A stretch of 60,000 bases of DNA from Acanthaster planci (GCF_001949145.1 NW_019091439.1:558013-618012); one strand, 5' to 3'. Counted from the stretch's first letter, positions 24,598-37,300 are shown. The notes: a model not told the origin generated them from the sequence alone. Numbers and translations: made by a program.

Positions 24598-24905
24598 AAC
24601 TCATTCCTGTGGTAACTGTGAATTATTAAGGCAGAGTTTACCTCCAGAACAGTGCATGCATGTGCAATGGTACATGTATTTTATTTAAGTGCCGCATTTG
24701 TATCTTGGGTAAACAAATGAGATTTTAATGGTAACCTTTCGTATCAACTCGTTCCTGTGGTAAATGTGTACTACTAAGGCAGTGTTCACCTCCAGAATGG
24801 TGCATGCAATTTTTTTTATGTCACTGCATTTGAGCAGGGCTTTTTGTATTTGAAAGAAATGTAACTTGGGTAATCAATGGGTAATCAAATGAGATGTTGA
24901 TTTTA
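24598..24905. repeat. Tandem duplication, about 150-base unit
   Basis: AACTCATTCCTGTGGTAA and the following ATTAAGGCAG, CACCTCCAGAA and GTGCATGCA words (24598-24665) recur in the same order at 24747-24812, followed in both by a TTGGGTAA...CAAATGAGAT segment. The units are clearly diverged. No coding potential was seen. Confidence 0.6.
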
Positions 24906-25492
24906 ATTTTAAGTTTTTGTAAACCATTTGTGTGTGCCTTCTTTTGTTCATAACTTGAGTGTAACTTTGGCATGGTGGCATGTGTGTTTTTAATGTGGTG
25001 CCAGTATTACTGATGTGGTATTTTTTAACTTTATTTTAAAAAAGTTTACATGACTTAATAAAAAAAATCCTGAAAATGTTGCCTTGTATATTTTGCAGTT
25101 TTATGTTGAACTCATAATGAATCACAGAACTCCCTTTCCCCCATCTACTCGCTTAAAACTCATTCATTTTTGTTTAGTGTTGTCACCAAACTTGTGTAGA
25201 ATGAAGAGAAAGATTTAACTTGAAATTACCAAAAAATAGTGCAAAGCAATACAAACAATATTCAATTCCAAAATGGAAACAATGATCGATAAAGCATTTA
25301 TTGATTTAGTTAGTTTGGAAAATTAAGCGAAAAAGAATAAAATAATAGCAAAAGAGGAACAGAAACCTTGTTAGAAACATTAATCTATACCACATGCATT
25401 TAATCGTGAACAAGAAGAAACAATGTACATGTACTTTGATTGCTGCTTCGTTTGTTTACAAGTACATCCGGGTTCTGTGACTAACGCTTTCA

Positions 25493-25640
25493 ACCAATCA
25501 GCAGCCCAGAATTCCATGACATACATGGCGGCGGCATGAATGCGATTTTACGTGGCCCCCTTTGCAGAGCCTTGCGTAGAAAAAGTGTGCCCTGACCCAG
25601 CCAGAGAAAATCTGAGGGTAAATAGGTTAATATTGGTGTA
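25493..25640 (+). promoter_or_regulatory. Possible TATA-less promoter with CCAAT and YY1-like motif
   Basis: ACCAATCA (25493-25500) is followed by ATGGCGGCGG (25524-25533), which fits the YY1/Kozak-like element found at the start of many housekeeping transcripts, then by CTGAGG|GTAAAT, a possible splice donor near 25617-25621. The short frame at the ATG closes at once. No downstream exon was found before the transposase relic, so the transcript is unknown. Confidence 0.25.
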
Positions 25641-26492
25641 GTTCAAGATCTAATCTCTTGATAAAGTGTAAAGGACAGCTGTGGTCACACTGAAAAAAGT
25701 GGAATTTTGCCGTTTTTTCTGGCACGAATTTGTCGATTTTTTAAACCCCAAAAATCGTGCCGTTTTAACCTTATTTGAACTATAAATGCATTTAAAACTC
25801 ACATTATATGACAGATATAGTCTTCAGGTAGGACAAGAAAAAGATTTTTTAAAAGCACCAAGAGTAAAAGATGAGAAATCCATCGAATTCCTTACGCTCT
25901 TCGTGCTCATTAAATATATACAAAGGAGGTACGCACTGAAAACCATGCATACGTTGCAAACAAACGGCACGGCTTTTAGTATGGTACCGGTGGTGTGTAC
26001 TGGTGTTGTGACTGGTTCTTTCCATTTACTATACTACGCCATGCATCTTTGCTGCCAGCTAAATACTTTTCAACGTGTAGTTCAGACAAATAGGTTGGTC
26101 GAACTCACGCTTTTCCACGCGCAAGTCTCGCGGGTCAAACCCCCCACAGCGCGCGTCGTGCAAAGAAATTGCAGGACTCGGCCTCATTAACGAGGGCGCT
26201 GCGGACTGACTGTAGCCCAGACATATCATGCTCGGACAACTTAGCCCCCAAAACACGACTGGTTCAGAAAAATATGAATAATTCATGTTGAGCATATTGA
26301 ATAATTCAGAAACCACTGGAAACACAGCTCCAAAGGCGCTTGCAAATTGCGGCGGCGCCCGGAGTTCCACTGACGACACACACACCTTGGCTACTGCATG
26401 CGTATGCATGCATTTCGGGCTTGCATGAAAAGAGTTCGTCCTCATCCATCGGGATCATGCAATTCGGGTACATATTATTCTTGATGCATACC

Positions 26493-27686
26493 ATATATTG
26501 AAGTTGCTTCGCAATTCATTTGCAGACATTGGAGTTTTCAAAATCTCAAATGGTCAGACCATCAGTTGGCAATATATAGAGGAGTTGAATAAACTTGAAG
26601 AACAAGAGGGACTTCGATTAGGTAATAAACTAAAAAGTGCACCTATTGATCGGCGAAAACAAAAAATGAAGGCCACTTTGGCAGCGCAGCTATTTAGCAC
26701 AAGTGTAGCAGATGCCCAACAATACTGCAACGAGGGGTTAAAGCTCCCTTAGTTTAGAGGTTGTGAGGCCACAGTGTGCTTTTTAAGGCATGTTGATGCT
26801 GCATTTGATATCTTTAACAACAGGAAACCTCTGGGCAAAGGTACAAAGCTCTGATGAGAAAGGGAACTGCAGATAGCTTGCTGATTATCTTAAGAGATAC
26901 TGAACACTTCATTCTAGGTCTTACTGACACAGCAGGTACAGCAATGCATCTCACTCCAAGGAAGACAGGCTTTATCGGCTTTGCCGCCAGCATCAAAAGT
27001 ACATGTATCCCAAACCTCTTTGCACAGCCAGTCCTGATGCTCCGATGAAATACCTTTTAACATATAAACTTAGTCAAGATCACATAGGGACAACGTCAAC
27101 AACGGCACAGGAAACTGTATACATGTACTAAGGGATAGTACATGTACTACTATTCCCCATGTAATGCCGCCATCAGCAGTAGGCATAGCATGCAAATATG
27201 ATCTTATGCTTAGAACCCCGCCAATGTAGGAAGATCATGATGATGCAGATGTACCAAATTTCCAAACTGTACAAAGAAGCTGCAGTCAGTTACATAGCTG
27301 GATTTGTTGTGAAAATGATGAAGTGTCGATTGACCAGCTGGTCATGGACAAAGGCACTGACTGACCAAAGTGGCAAGATTCATACGCTTTTGGCTCTTAA
27401 AGACCCTGGGGGTCTACAAAAAGCATCAGACAGTGTTGTATTTGTGCTTGGAAAAAGAAAGTGTTTCCAAAGACTTTTAAAAACTTCAGATGGAAAACTT
27501 CCACAAGGTCTTGGCATCTCAGCAGCAATAGCATCATCTGTTCTCAATAACTGTGCTCGTCATAATCTCTTTCCTGAGCTACACGATCACCAATTCCACA
27601 CAATTGTAGATAATAATCATGTACATTCCATCATAAAGCTTGTATCTTCATGCTACTCTAAAAATCAAGCTATTCCATACATGTGA
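26493..27686 (+). pseudogene. Decayed P-element/THAP9-type transposase
   Basis: Fragments match the P-element/THAP9 transposase body in order: KLLRNSFADIGVF, QKMKATLAAQLFSTSVADA, GCEATVCFLRHVDAAFDIF and NRKPLGKGTK, then (new frame) HLTPRKTGFIGFAASIKS, then (another frame) MKYLLTYKLSQDH, then YIAGFVVKMM, LKDPGGLQKASDSVVFVLG, KCFQRLLKTSDGKLPQGLGI and LFPELHD...DNNHVHSIIKLVSSCYSK. There are stops at 26750 and just after GTK, frameshifts near 26850 and 27040, and the stretch after SQDH that normally carries a catalytic acidic residue and a GGWNNN-like motif is missing or scrambled. No N-terminal THAP zinc-binding domain was found upstream. The element is therefore dead and 5'-truncated. The longest intact part is 27198-27686. 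Confidence 0.8.
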
Positions 27687-28194
27687 AAACAGATGACAAC
27701 CTCTGTTACAGGACTTAAACTGCGGAAGCAAAAGTCTAAACTTATTTTGTTTAACCACCAGTAAGCCACAGAAGCTTAACTGACCAGACACCCTTTTGAG
27801 ATAATTAATATTGATTTCTCATCAAAATGCCTTGTAACAATTAATATTCTGCATCCTATTACATTTCTTGTTTCCACAATATGGTACGATGTCAACTATG
27901 AATAAATGTTTTGGTAATAGTCAAAACCTTGGTTATATGGTAACTGATTCTTTTCAGCTTCCTTGAGTTTCCACAGAAACAGTTGTTCCATGAGACAAAC
28001 TGTCGAGCTCGCATGCTAGCTGTTTAAAATTGTTTTTGGTGTTTGGAGCAGATCAGTGCTTATGCACAACACAGGTGTCTATCCGCTCCGAGCACGAAAA
28101 CGAGCGGGTGTGTTTTTATGTGGGAACGACGATAGGAACGCAGAGCATGAGCGTGCGCGTTTAGTTAGAGGCACGTCACGTTCACTTAACCTAT

Positions 28195-28370
28195 CCGGCC
28201 CGTAAGTGTGACGTCACCCCAGTTTAAACCACGCCCACTGCATACGTACACTGCACATAGGGTTACATGAAGTATCGCCATTTATGTGGAACCATGGAAC
28301 TGGAAGTTAAAGCGCAACCTCTGCGATCGCTCAATGGGAGCCTGCAAATCGTGGCGCGTCCGCCTTTGTG
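28195..28370. promoter_or_regulatory. CpG-rich patch with CRE and CACC/GC box, orphan promoter candidate
   Basis: GTGACGTCAC (28208-28217) is a full palindromic CREB/ATF site. CCACGCCC (28229-28236) fits a KLF/Sp site. An ATG in Kozak-like context (ACCATGG, ATG at 28294) follows. The following fold-back element may have been inserted just downstream. No spliced gene could be attached to it. Confidence 0.3.
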
Positions 28371-28640
28371 ACGAATAAAGCCAGAGTGCACAGGCATTTG
28401 ATGGTAAATGTGCAAAGGTAAGATTACAAAATAAATGTAAGACTTCAGACACTCCCAGTTGTGTGAAATTTAAGTTTTAAGGAGAAAAGTACCCGGAAAG
28501 TACTCGGCCGAGTACTCGCCGAGTACTTTTCTCCTAAAAAGTTAATTTTAATCAAACAGTGATGGTCTGAAGTCATTATGTTGCTTTGTAATCTTACCTT
28601 TATGCATGTACCGTCAAATGCCAATGTACTTTAGCTTTGT
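28371..28640. mobile_element. Fold-back (palindromic) MITE with a perfect 18-base centre
   Basis: About 110-130-base arms pair across the centre AGTACTCGGCCGAGTACT. Matching blocks include GGCATTTGA-GGTA, AAAGGTAAGATTACAAA, GACTTCAGAC and AGGAGAAAAGTAC, each present inverted on the far side (for example TTTGTAATCTTACCTTT and GTACTTTTCTCCT). It has no coding capacity. No clear target-site duplication was seen. Confidence 0.75.
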
Positions 28641-29384
28641 TTCCTCCTAATTAGTAAATATTTGGTAGAGAACTTGGTTCTCAAAAAGTACTCGACTACA
28701 TCACTGGCTACAAGTCTTATTATAGCTTACATGCGCAGTTGCAGCAATAATCTTGAGGCTTAGAACAAACGTAGAGACGTATGCAGGCTGAATTCACCTC
28801 AACTGACAAAGAAGAATCACTTGAACTTGAGTAATGATTTGGAATGTAAATAAATCAGAAGCATAATTAAGAATTCTAGAAATATTTCTCCACTGCCTTA
28901 AAATTTGAATTGTCTGTCTTTGTCTGTCTTAGGGAATTCCGCCTCAGAGTGAAGTTTTAGGGTCAGACAGACTCAGATTATTCCAACTGGCCAATTCCAA
29001 CTTTTCCCCTTGTGTTGTGCGCCAAGAGTCCTACCCCTCCATTTCCCAGTTTCCTCATCCATGAAGTCTATACCGGGCTTTGACGTGAAAGCCTGTCGTC
29101 AAGTGTGTGGCAACATCATCACTGCTGTGGGTGAACGGGTAGCTCAGTAAGCGTCACCGATTCCCCAGGGTAGTCCAAGCGGGTTGTTTAGGGATTTGTT
29201 AGGCCCAGTGCAGGTCAAGTTCCGTATACCCGTTACAATATGTATCATCCGCAGGTGGGCTTGAGGCAACCAACGCCCCTGCGCAAAGGTACAAATACGT
29301 GTATACCGTGTAGATAGCAGCGATTTTGCGTGTGGAGAACAAATCCAAGCCATTTCCTGCCGAAGTAACGTTATGCGGTTACAC

Positions 29385-29516
29385 ATGTTAACACGATCAG
29401 GATTACACCCGGGTGCAGAAGTATATACTCCCCGTTGGCGAGAATATACTCTCGCTGACCCTCGGGTCGTATTTCAGCCGTTTGAGCACTCAGGAGTATA
29501 CATGTACGTGTGTTAA
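29385..29516. mobile_element. Nested inverted repeat, small fold-back element
   Basis: Outer arms CATGTTAACAC / GTGTTAACATG, middle arms TATACTCC / GGAGTATA, and an inner perfect hairpin GCGAGA-ATATAC-TCTCGC. The three nested pairings in 130 bases are unlikely to be chance and fit a small MITE. Confidence 0.6.
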
Positions 29517-30348
29517 CATGAGGTGGCTCGCTCGAACGCATCCATAAAAAATATCATAAAACTAGAGTATGACGTAATGCTTAGTTTGCCCCCACCGTAC
29601 CACCATAGGTGTAGCGTACATCCGTAGTCAAAATTGTGCAAAAGTGGAGATCAATGCGCAAACTAAAACAAAGAAAACTTCAGAAATATTTTTTTAACTG
29701 TGAATTTGCAAAGAAAAGCATTTTTCTGACAATATTGATTGCATCGAATACCATTTCATTTTGGACAACTAACAAGTTTGGCATAACGTTGTAGTCGTTT
29801 TAAGGCCAAGGAATCACTAACGGAAAGTCATTATCTTGATAATATCTGAGCTAAATTAGCTTCAACTCATTAATCAGTCTTCCAAGTATCAGCCTTTGCT
29901 GTCTTGGTGTCTCTACAGCAAGCGAAATTGGTACGCATGTTTGGGTTGCATAGCCTTGCTAGAGCTATATTCGCCCATTCAAAATGTGTGAGCGCATGCT
30001 GCCATAAACGTAGCCTTAGCTCGATCTGGATGCTCGTTTCGGACACGACCTGACGGAGTACAGGGGCCCCATGTCGACAAAGAGGGCGCTTCTTTGTATA
30101 CCTTTCCAAGCATTTACATGCACAAGTGGGTCAGGAAATACAGCACAAGGCTTGATCTCACGTTCACAAAATTTGTATTTTAATGTCACTCATTAAAATG
30201 TCAATTATACAGTTTGCTTACCTTTGAACATGCATTCCGATTGCAGTATCGCGTGCACCCGGAAATGTCGATCACTAATTCCAGGTTGTTAACACCAAGC
30301 TCAGTCTTTCGCAGTTTCGACAACAATTGAAGACATTTTATAAGCAAA

Positions 30349-30378
30349 CAACCCAACAAACAAACAAACAAACAAACA
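30349..30378. repeat. ACAA simple tandem repeat
   Basis: Five to six units of a four-base ACAA repeat (CAAACAAACAAACAAACA). It is an ordinary microsatellite. Confidence 0.85.
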
Positions 30379-31262
30379 TGTATATATCCATACTTCTAAT
30401 TAGTGTATAAGATGCAAAAATATATTTTGATAGTGCTTTGCGTTTACAAACAGCAATTATAGCCTATTTTTGTAAAACTACATGTTACACTAAATGTTAA
30501 AACGCTGTAAATTGACACCTACGTACTGATTATGTGCTCAGTCCATTCTATTTGAGTTAGCTGAAATTAACTGAAACAATATGCACAGACCTTTATCTAT
30601 TAATTTCAGATAGGCCTATGCTTAAAACGAAAATTGGAATCTAAATGCAGAAAGATCGTAATACCATATATAGCTTTGGGTGTTTCCCAGACTGTTGTCA
30701 AAAGGTTGTATTGTTCCGCTGTCGAGCAGTGAAACTGTTTAACAGCTCCTCACAACCATACGGTGCCTCCGCAGAGCTGCAATGTTTGTTGTTCACTCTC
30801 GAACCACAGACACATCACAATCAACAATGTTTAATCAAAACAGATCGAGTTATAGCAATGGTGGCCGCTATGTGGCCGCTATACCAGCAAATTGTATAAT
30901 TTCTTGCGAAATCTGCATTGACCTGCAGGGTCTTTCCATAATCATGGCTCAGTATTTGTTCAAAGAAAATTAGTACCAGTATATATCATTTCTTACACTT
31001 AGACTGTAAACCAGATGACGTGTCCCACGTGGATCAACACCCATTGGATAGTGAAACAGATAACGTATCTGTAGTTTTCATGATGCCTTGTGCATTACAT
31101 GTATGTAATTTTTTTTCGCCCCACACTAAAGCTGTCCTGTTTCTTTGCCATGCGGTAGTGGGCGGCCTGGCCGAATGACGCGTTTGCTGAATGAGCTAAT
31201 TCAAATTTTACTCGCGTTAGAATGATATCACTGTCGAAACAAAAAAACGGATTAACAATGCA

Positions 31263-31300
31263 CCTTTAAAATGCGGAGATGGAACAACTTTTCGGACATT
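31263..31300 (+). promoter_or_regulatory. TATA-like box and initiator of the carboxypeptidase gene
   Basis: CTTTAAAATG at about 31263-31272 fits a TATA-like box, and TGATCATTATC about 30 bases on offers an initiator (TCATT). The start of transcription would then be near 31298, leaving a 5' UTR of about 60 bases before the ATG pair at 31358. This is a reason to prefer 31358 over the in-frame ATG at 31271, which would fall in the box itself. Inferred from spacing only. Confidence 0.4.
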
Positions 31301-31357
31301 GATCATTATCAACGGTTTGCAGCACTCTTGCCCCGAGAGTTTCAAATTAGCTTCAAG

Positions 31358-34300
31358 ATGATGAAAATTATTCTCTGTTTCTGTGCTGTTGTTTCATGCT
31401 GCGTAGCAGTCCGATACGATGGGTACGTGTATATCATACAGTTACTTTCACATTTTGAAGGCCAAAACTGACACTTGTATGTATTCCATAATTATTATTT
31501 TTGGCATATTCTAACATCAGTTTTCGATGACTGAACAGTTGAAAGATGCGTTCACGGTACTTTTTGCTTTGTTCTGAAGGTATCAGACTTGGCGTGTACA
31601 ACCACGCGACTCCAATGAAATTGAATGGCTCAATTCCTTGAAAGATAGACTGGTCGACAAGGTAAGTCTGCTAACTTTGTGGCTCATCATGAACAGAGAC
31701 GGCAAAAAGTGTCAAACATTGTAGATGGCTAAATATGATGCTGTCGGGGTTAGTTTAGTTTATTGTAGTGACTTTGTTCATAGTTTATATAACTGCGACA
31801 AAAATACTAATCAAGCCTTTGGCAATTATCTGCAATTGATTTCATCATAATCTGCACCATGCAGCTATAATCAACGTTTTGGCAATGGTAGCATTATAGT
31901 AACGAATGACAACGCTCTCGCAAAATCTGTTTAGGAATGACGTTTTGGTTGTTCTACGTTATTCTTGCCTCGCTTCAAATAGGATGCTGCTTTTGACGCC
32001 CATCCGGTATTGCATATCAACTGGCTTCCCTGAGTTCGTAGTTCCATTTTCACCATTTTCTCGGAAGTTTCAGTGGTTATTAAACAGTTTTGTCTTGGAT
32101 CGGGGGGTCATAATGGAGTTATGTCATACTTCATCATCGTTTCCTGATTACTGATGATGCATATTTTCAGCACGGAAATACGAAATTCTTTTGAGCAGTC
32201 TCTCCAATTAAACTCGGGAAAGTGACGATTGTTTTTTACCTTATTCACGAGGAAGCCATTTTCAAACTTGTTCCTTGAATCTATTTTGTAAATTGAAACT
32301 GTTGAATGAGAGCATAATAGATTAGCCTATGTTATGATTGTCATGCTTTCCGAGCCACCTTTTAAATTTTTAAAAACATAAAATTTCATTTTATTTTTCA
32401 ATTTCCTAAAATGAAATGTAAGGTTCTAAAGCTTCATTTTTAATTAGTGGCCAACTCCTGCATAAATGATATTTTTACGACGTCTTCCCAGTAGTTTGAA
32501 TACATTAATGATTTGTTTTCAATAGTTTGCATATACATTTACATGCATCTTTGTAACTGCTAAATACATGGGATTAGAAAAAGACACAGACGAGCGAGAA
32601 ACAAGACCAAAGACTGTAGGCCTATGATTTGTTAATTTAATTTGAATTCTGTAAATAGTCTCACTTGATTCATTTAGCTTCGCAGCTGTATCTTATTTTC
32701 CTAAAAAATGTGTGCACCCCTTGGCACCCCTGGACATTAACATTTCAGTTACGCTACTGAAATTATTAATTATTAGCTTGAAATTATTAATGCACAAGCC
32801 TTCATGTGCACGTTTGTTCCGTTCGGCAGCTTATGTCAAGTATCAATCCACTCGTGAAATAATCAACTATGGACGTTGAAAGTGTGCAGAGAGTTCTCAG
32901 ATACATGCGTTGGTATTTTTTCCTGACTCTTTTGTATTATCAACTACCAAACTTAAATGAAGACTCTGCCGTTTTTAAATTCTTACTACAAAGTTACTCG
33001 TTTTAATGGAACCATTTTTAAATTCTCCATTGGCTGAACGCTCATTAAACGCAACGGGTTCTTTAAGCACAGCGCCTACGGTCTTCTCTTTGGCGTCAGA
33101 GTGGTATTTTTCCTCTACAAGTGGCTACTAAAGCTATGGTTGGCCGCCGGTACAAAAGTTAAAGAGTTGTTCACAAAGTTTAAAAATTTCAAACAGCGAT
33201 CAAAAGACCAGATAACAACACACGTTCTACTGAATACTAAATGAAAATACAACCCTTTCCAAAATCAAAGAGACAAATGTCTATTTTAAAGGAATTGGAG
33301 GTAAAATTGTAAAGCAGCCAAAAGGTGATTTTCTGCAAACTTTGGCCGCCCATACGAGTTGCAGGCAAAATGAGAGTGACCAGTAGATTATCATTATCAG
33401 GCTTAAACATGACGGCTCATTTATCCTTGGCGTTTCACTTATCACATTTGAACCGTGTCGCCACAGCTTGACTTCTGGCAGAACTCTGGCCGTCTGGATC
33501 GCCCCGTGGATGTGATGGTACCACCCACTGCCCTTTCCTACATGAAGGAAGCCCTGATGAGCCGTGGCCTTTCCTACGACGTCATGATTGCTGACGTCCA
33601 AGCTCTTTCTGATTCGCAGATAAAGCATGACGTCACCACCAGCGCCATGTCGTTTAACTATAATGTCTATCACACGTACGACGAGGTGATTGACGATGCT
33701 CATGCCTAGGCTGTGTTATTGTTTTGCGTTTAGTGTCCGAAAATAATCTTACGGTCATGATATAAACAGACCATTTACCTGACACAAAAAAACTTGTATG
33801 TGAGGAGACTCTGTGCGGTGCATATTTTATTTGAAAAAAAATTGAATTAATTGATCTTTAAATTATACCATTTAAGCGAAAGTGTGTACATCCCCATATC
33901 TCTTTTAAAAGTTGAGACAAGTTAATTTATTCACATCTCGATTTTTGTACCTTGGATCCCAGGAGACTTTCATTTAATTTGGACAGTGTATCTCAGTCAC
34001 TTTTGTACATGAATTACCAGATTTGATTGTATCAGAATAGAATGTTTCAGAACAGGGGTTAATTTTACTTCCGTAACTAATTTTTGTCCTTCAACATGCA
34101 GATCCAACAATGGGTTTTTGACTTCACGACTGAGCACAACAGCATTGTGGAACAATTTCAGATTGCAACTTCATTTGAAGGTCGCGCCATCAATGCTATC
34201 AAGGTATACTGGGGCGCGTTTTGGCGACCCGAACCATGAACTCGTTTCAGCTTAAACGTTTTTGCGACTTCGGTTATGCCCCTCTGACGTCATTGTTCCG

Positions 34301-37300
34301 ACCAACCGAGAACCGAAGGTTAGAGTTGGTTCGGCGCCGGGTTCAAAGTGGCGGAAAATAAAGAGACAATTATTTTTGGTGCCCGTCACCTGAGTGAATT
34401 ATATATTTCAAAATTTGTTGCTATATGCAGCAAATCAAAGCGATACTTTCTTCTTGAATGTACTTGAAAAGAGAGAGCAGAACTGGTGAGAAGCATGCCG
34501 AATATTGAGTGAGGATGATGTTAATCAACAGTGTTGTCGGCTTCCTTGGAATTCTGTCAGATGACATAACCGTTTTAGGTTCTTCGTTTTGTGGACCGCT
34601 CTTAACATATTCCTGATTAATGCATTGACGTCACAAACATGTTTCCAGTTAAGGGTCGCCCAAACACGCCCCTAATTGTGGTTTATAACATGATGACATG
34701 ACTCATATAAAATCTTGTAAGACGTGTAAATACTTAAAATGGGTTACAGTATATATACGCTTGCCAATATAAAAAGCTTATGTTTGAAAAGTTATCCACA
34801 TTGTGGACTCTTTTTAAGTTTTATGGTAGTCTGTGTACTGAATTATTTACTAACTGGAACTACTTTCAAGTGCCGTTTTCATTTACTCGCCATTTTGGTA
34901 CGTTTTCTAGGTAGAGAGAGTCATACATACAACTTAACTCCAACATAAATAATGGAGTTTGAAAAGGAGGGTTGAAATGCGAAAAAGAAAAGCTCACGCT
35001 TTACCCGGATTCTAAACCCGTTAGAGTACAATGTCAGTGTTACACTGCAGTTTGAAACTACTAGAACGCACCGTGGCTGCTGGACTTAATTTGATCGTAT
35101 GATCTCATCTATTACATTTACTATTGCACTTGTATCTCAAAGATGGGTTCTACTGGACTGAACAAGCCCGCCATCTACTGGCAAGGAGGCATTCATGCAC
35201 GGGAATGGATCTCACCAGCAACGGTCATGTACATCGCTAAGATGGTGGGTTGGTCTTTTCTAATGTCACACTATACGAAAGCATTGTTCATAGTTGAATA
35301 TGCATGACAGCACTTCAAGCGTCAAAACTAGGAAGGAACGGATTAAAAAATTCGGCGAAGACTGAGCGAAAGGATTAACTAGCTAGCCAGGCTTCTCCAA
35401 AGTAATGTTCACTCTGGCTAGGCAAGTATCGTCAAGTACCAAGCATGAAAAAATTGTATGCTAACTTTGCTTGATGGACTTACAATGCAGTTTTGTTATA
35501 CAAATGCATTAAACATATGACGTACTTTCCCGAGTAATTTGGCAATTTTCATTAGAGTGTTTGGGGAAAACACTGATATTAATTGCCTAAAGCAAGCATC
35601 TTTTAAGCACACTCTACGTTGAAAATGGCCTGTAACCAGGGATAAAAGAGCTTTGAATTTTTCGGACGCGATGATACTTCTTACCGCGATTAATGTACAT
35701 AACCCTAAACACTGTGGCACTAATTTCTTCTTGTAGCTTGCGGAAGGATATGGGTCAGACAGCACCGTGACGAGGATGTTGGACACTTTCGATATCTATA
35801 TCGTTCCCCTGTTGAATGCTGATGGCTACGTATACACATGGACAAACGTATGTCTTTACCACACAGTGACATATTTGGCTTTGAAAGTGATTGTTCCTGG
35901 ATTTATAGTAGACTTTTACAGTTTCTGACTCAGGTAGTCAGAGTTTCATTGGTTATAAAATAACAGGGAAACTTTTTTTTCAAATTTACATTTTTGCCGT
36001 CATGTTAGGACTTTTGATAGCCACTTAGAACCATTCCCATTGAAACAAATTCAACAAGATTCTTTGTTGACGAAATAAGCAGGATCCATTAATATAGCGT
36101 TTAGCGTTCGGCGTCTCTGGAACCTTGATACAAATTAAGCAAATGCAACATGTTAACGTATCATAGCTTATGTCGATAGTCACAATATTATTTCTCCTTT
36201 AATACATAGCTTATAAGCAGCTTCTCATACAAACCATAGCTTTCAAAAGTAGGCAACGTGCCAATGCATATTAAGTTGAATGTTATAAACGGCCTGGTTG
36301 ATGCACATCTCACCAAGCAGCATGACGAGAAATCACCCAAGGGTCGAGTAAGTGGTGTGAATGTCAATAGAAATGCACAACGTTTCTATTGACGGGAGAC
36401 GGAGGGGCAATAATGTATACCCCGAGAAACAACCGAGTTCCCCCGTCAGTGTTTTTCCTTGGCTCGGGCCTCCCACGTTCAACGCAACTGCCTTTCTAAA
36501 ATTAAGAAGAACTTTCGTGGCGTTTGATTTGACAGTTTGTCAACACCTTAATTTTTCTCGGTACATTTTTATACAACTTTCCAAATGTTTTCTTATAGGA
36601 TCGTTTGTGGCGTAAGACTCGCTCCAAGTTTGGTGTACAAGTGTGTGTCGGCACAGATCCCAACAGAAATTACGACTACCAGTGGGCAGGTAAGATGGAC
36701 GGTAGTTGGTGAGGGTATACATGTATGGCTGTGATGGTCGGTAGTAGGTGAGGGTGTACATGTATGGCTGTGATGAGTACGCAGATAGCCTAGTTCCATT
36801 CTCGTGTTTTTCTAACCTCCTTTGCAAACATTTTTTATGAAGACAAACCATTTCCTAAATGAATTTAGCCCGTAACATTAAGTGAATGAGAGAGAGAACC
36901 GAAAGTTAAAGACTTTTTTGTGCCCACAAGAGTTGCCTCAAAAACAACTTATTTTGTTCCCTAAAGCGAAGGCATGCAGTAGTATTGCAAGGGACTGCCC
37001 AGAAATCGTCTGGCGTTTAACGATCCTCAATTGCGTAATTTCAGGAACTTATTGGGTACTTTGTACATGCTGTTCTTATTAAGCTGCACATGGATACAGA
37101 CTCCTGTTTGGTTGTTCAGTAGTGATCAGAAGGGTTTTTTAGACTTGAAACATGCAGTAACGTTTCATGTCGCACGTTCATCCCGATGAGAGCTTAAGAC
37201 TTTAGTTAAATACCGTAGTATTATCACAATCAAATTAACAGATGCCATCTGCATATAATATCATACAATTTTAAGTTTTCCCAAATCCACCAGTCGAAGC

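Larger units (their letters stand above)
19733..26492. other. Intergenic region without recognised genes
   Basis: No exon was recognised. Contents are a single N at 21168, a GC-richer patch at 21590-22250 with repeated CCCATxxCCCA words, another CpG-rich patch at 22860-22980, a G-run near 23350, ACATGTACATGT-rich DNA at 22645-22665 and 23890-24000, a duplicated unit at 24598-24812, and a promoter-like patch near 25490-25640. Open frames here overlap on both strands and show no conserved motif. Confidence 0.5.
27687..31357. other. Intergenic region before the carboxypeptidase gene
   Basis: No coding exon was recognised. It holds a CpG-rich promoter-like patch with a CRE (28195-28370), two fold-back elements (about 28371-28640 and 29385-29516), and an ACAA simple repeat at about 30349-30378. 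A short frame starts in good context at 28294 (MELEVKAQPL) but stops after 25 codons. Confidence 0.5.

Noticed and set aside
29130-29200. GGGTAGCTCAGT-like tRNA A box
   Set aside because: No B box at the right distance and no cloverleaf could be drawn.
33455-33709. Unspliced reading of carboxypeptidase exon 3 to a stop
   Set aside because: The donor at 33686 joins in phase to the next conserved exon (34102).
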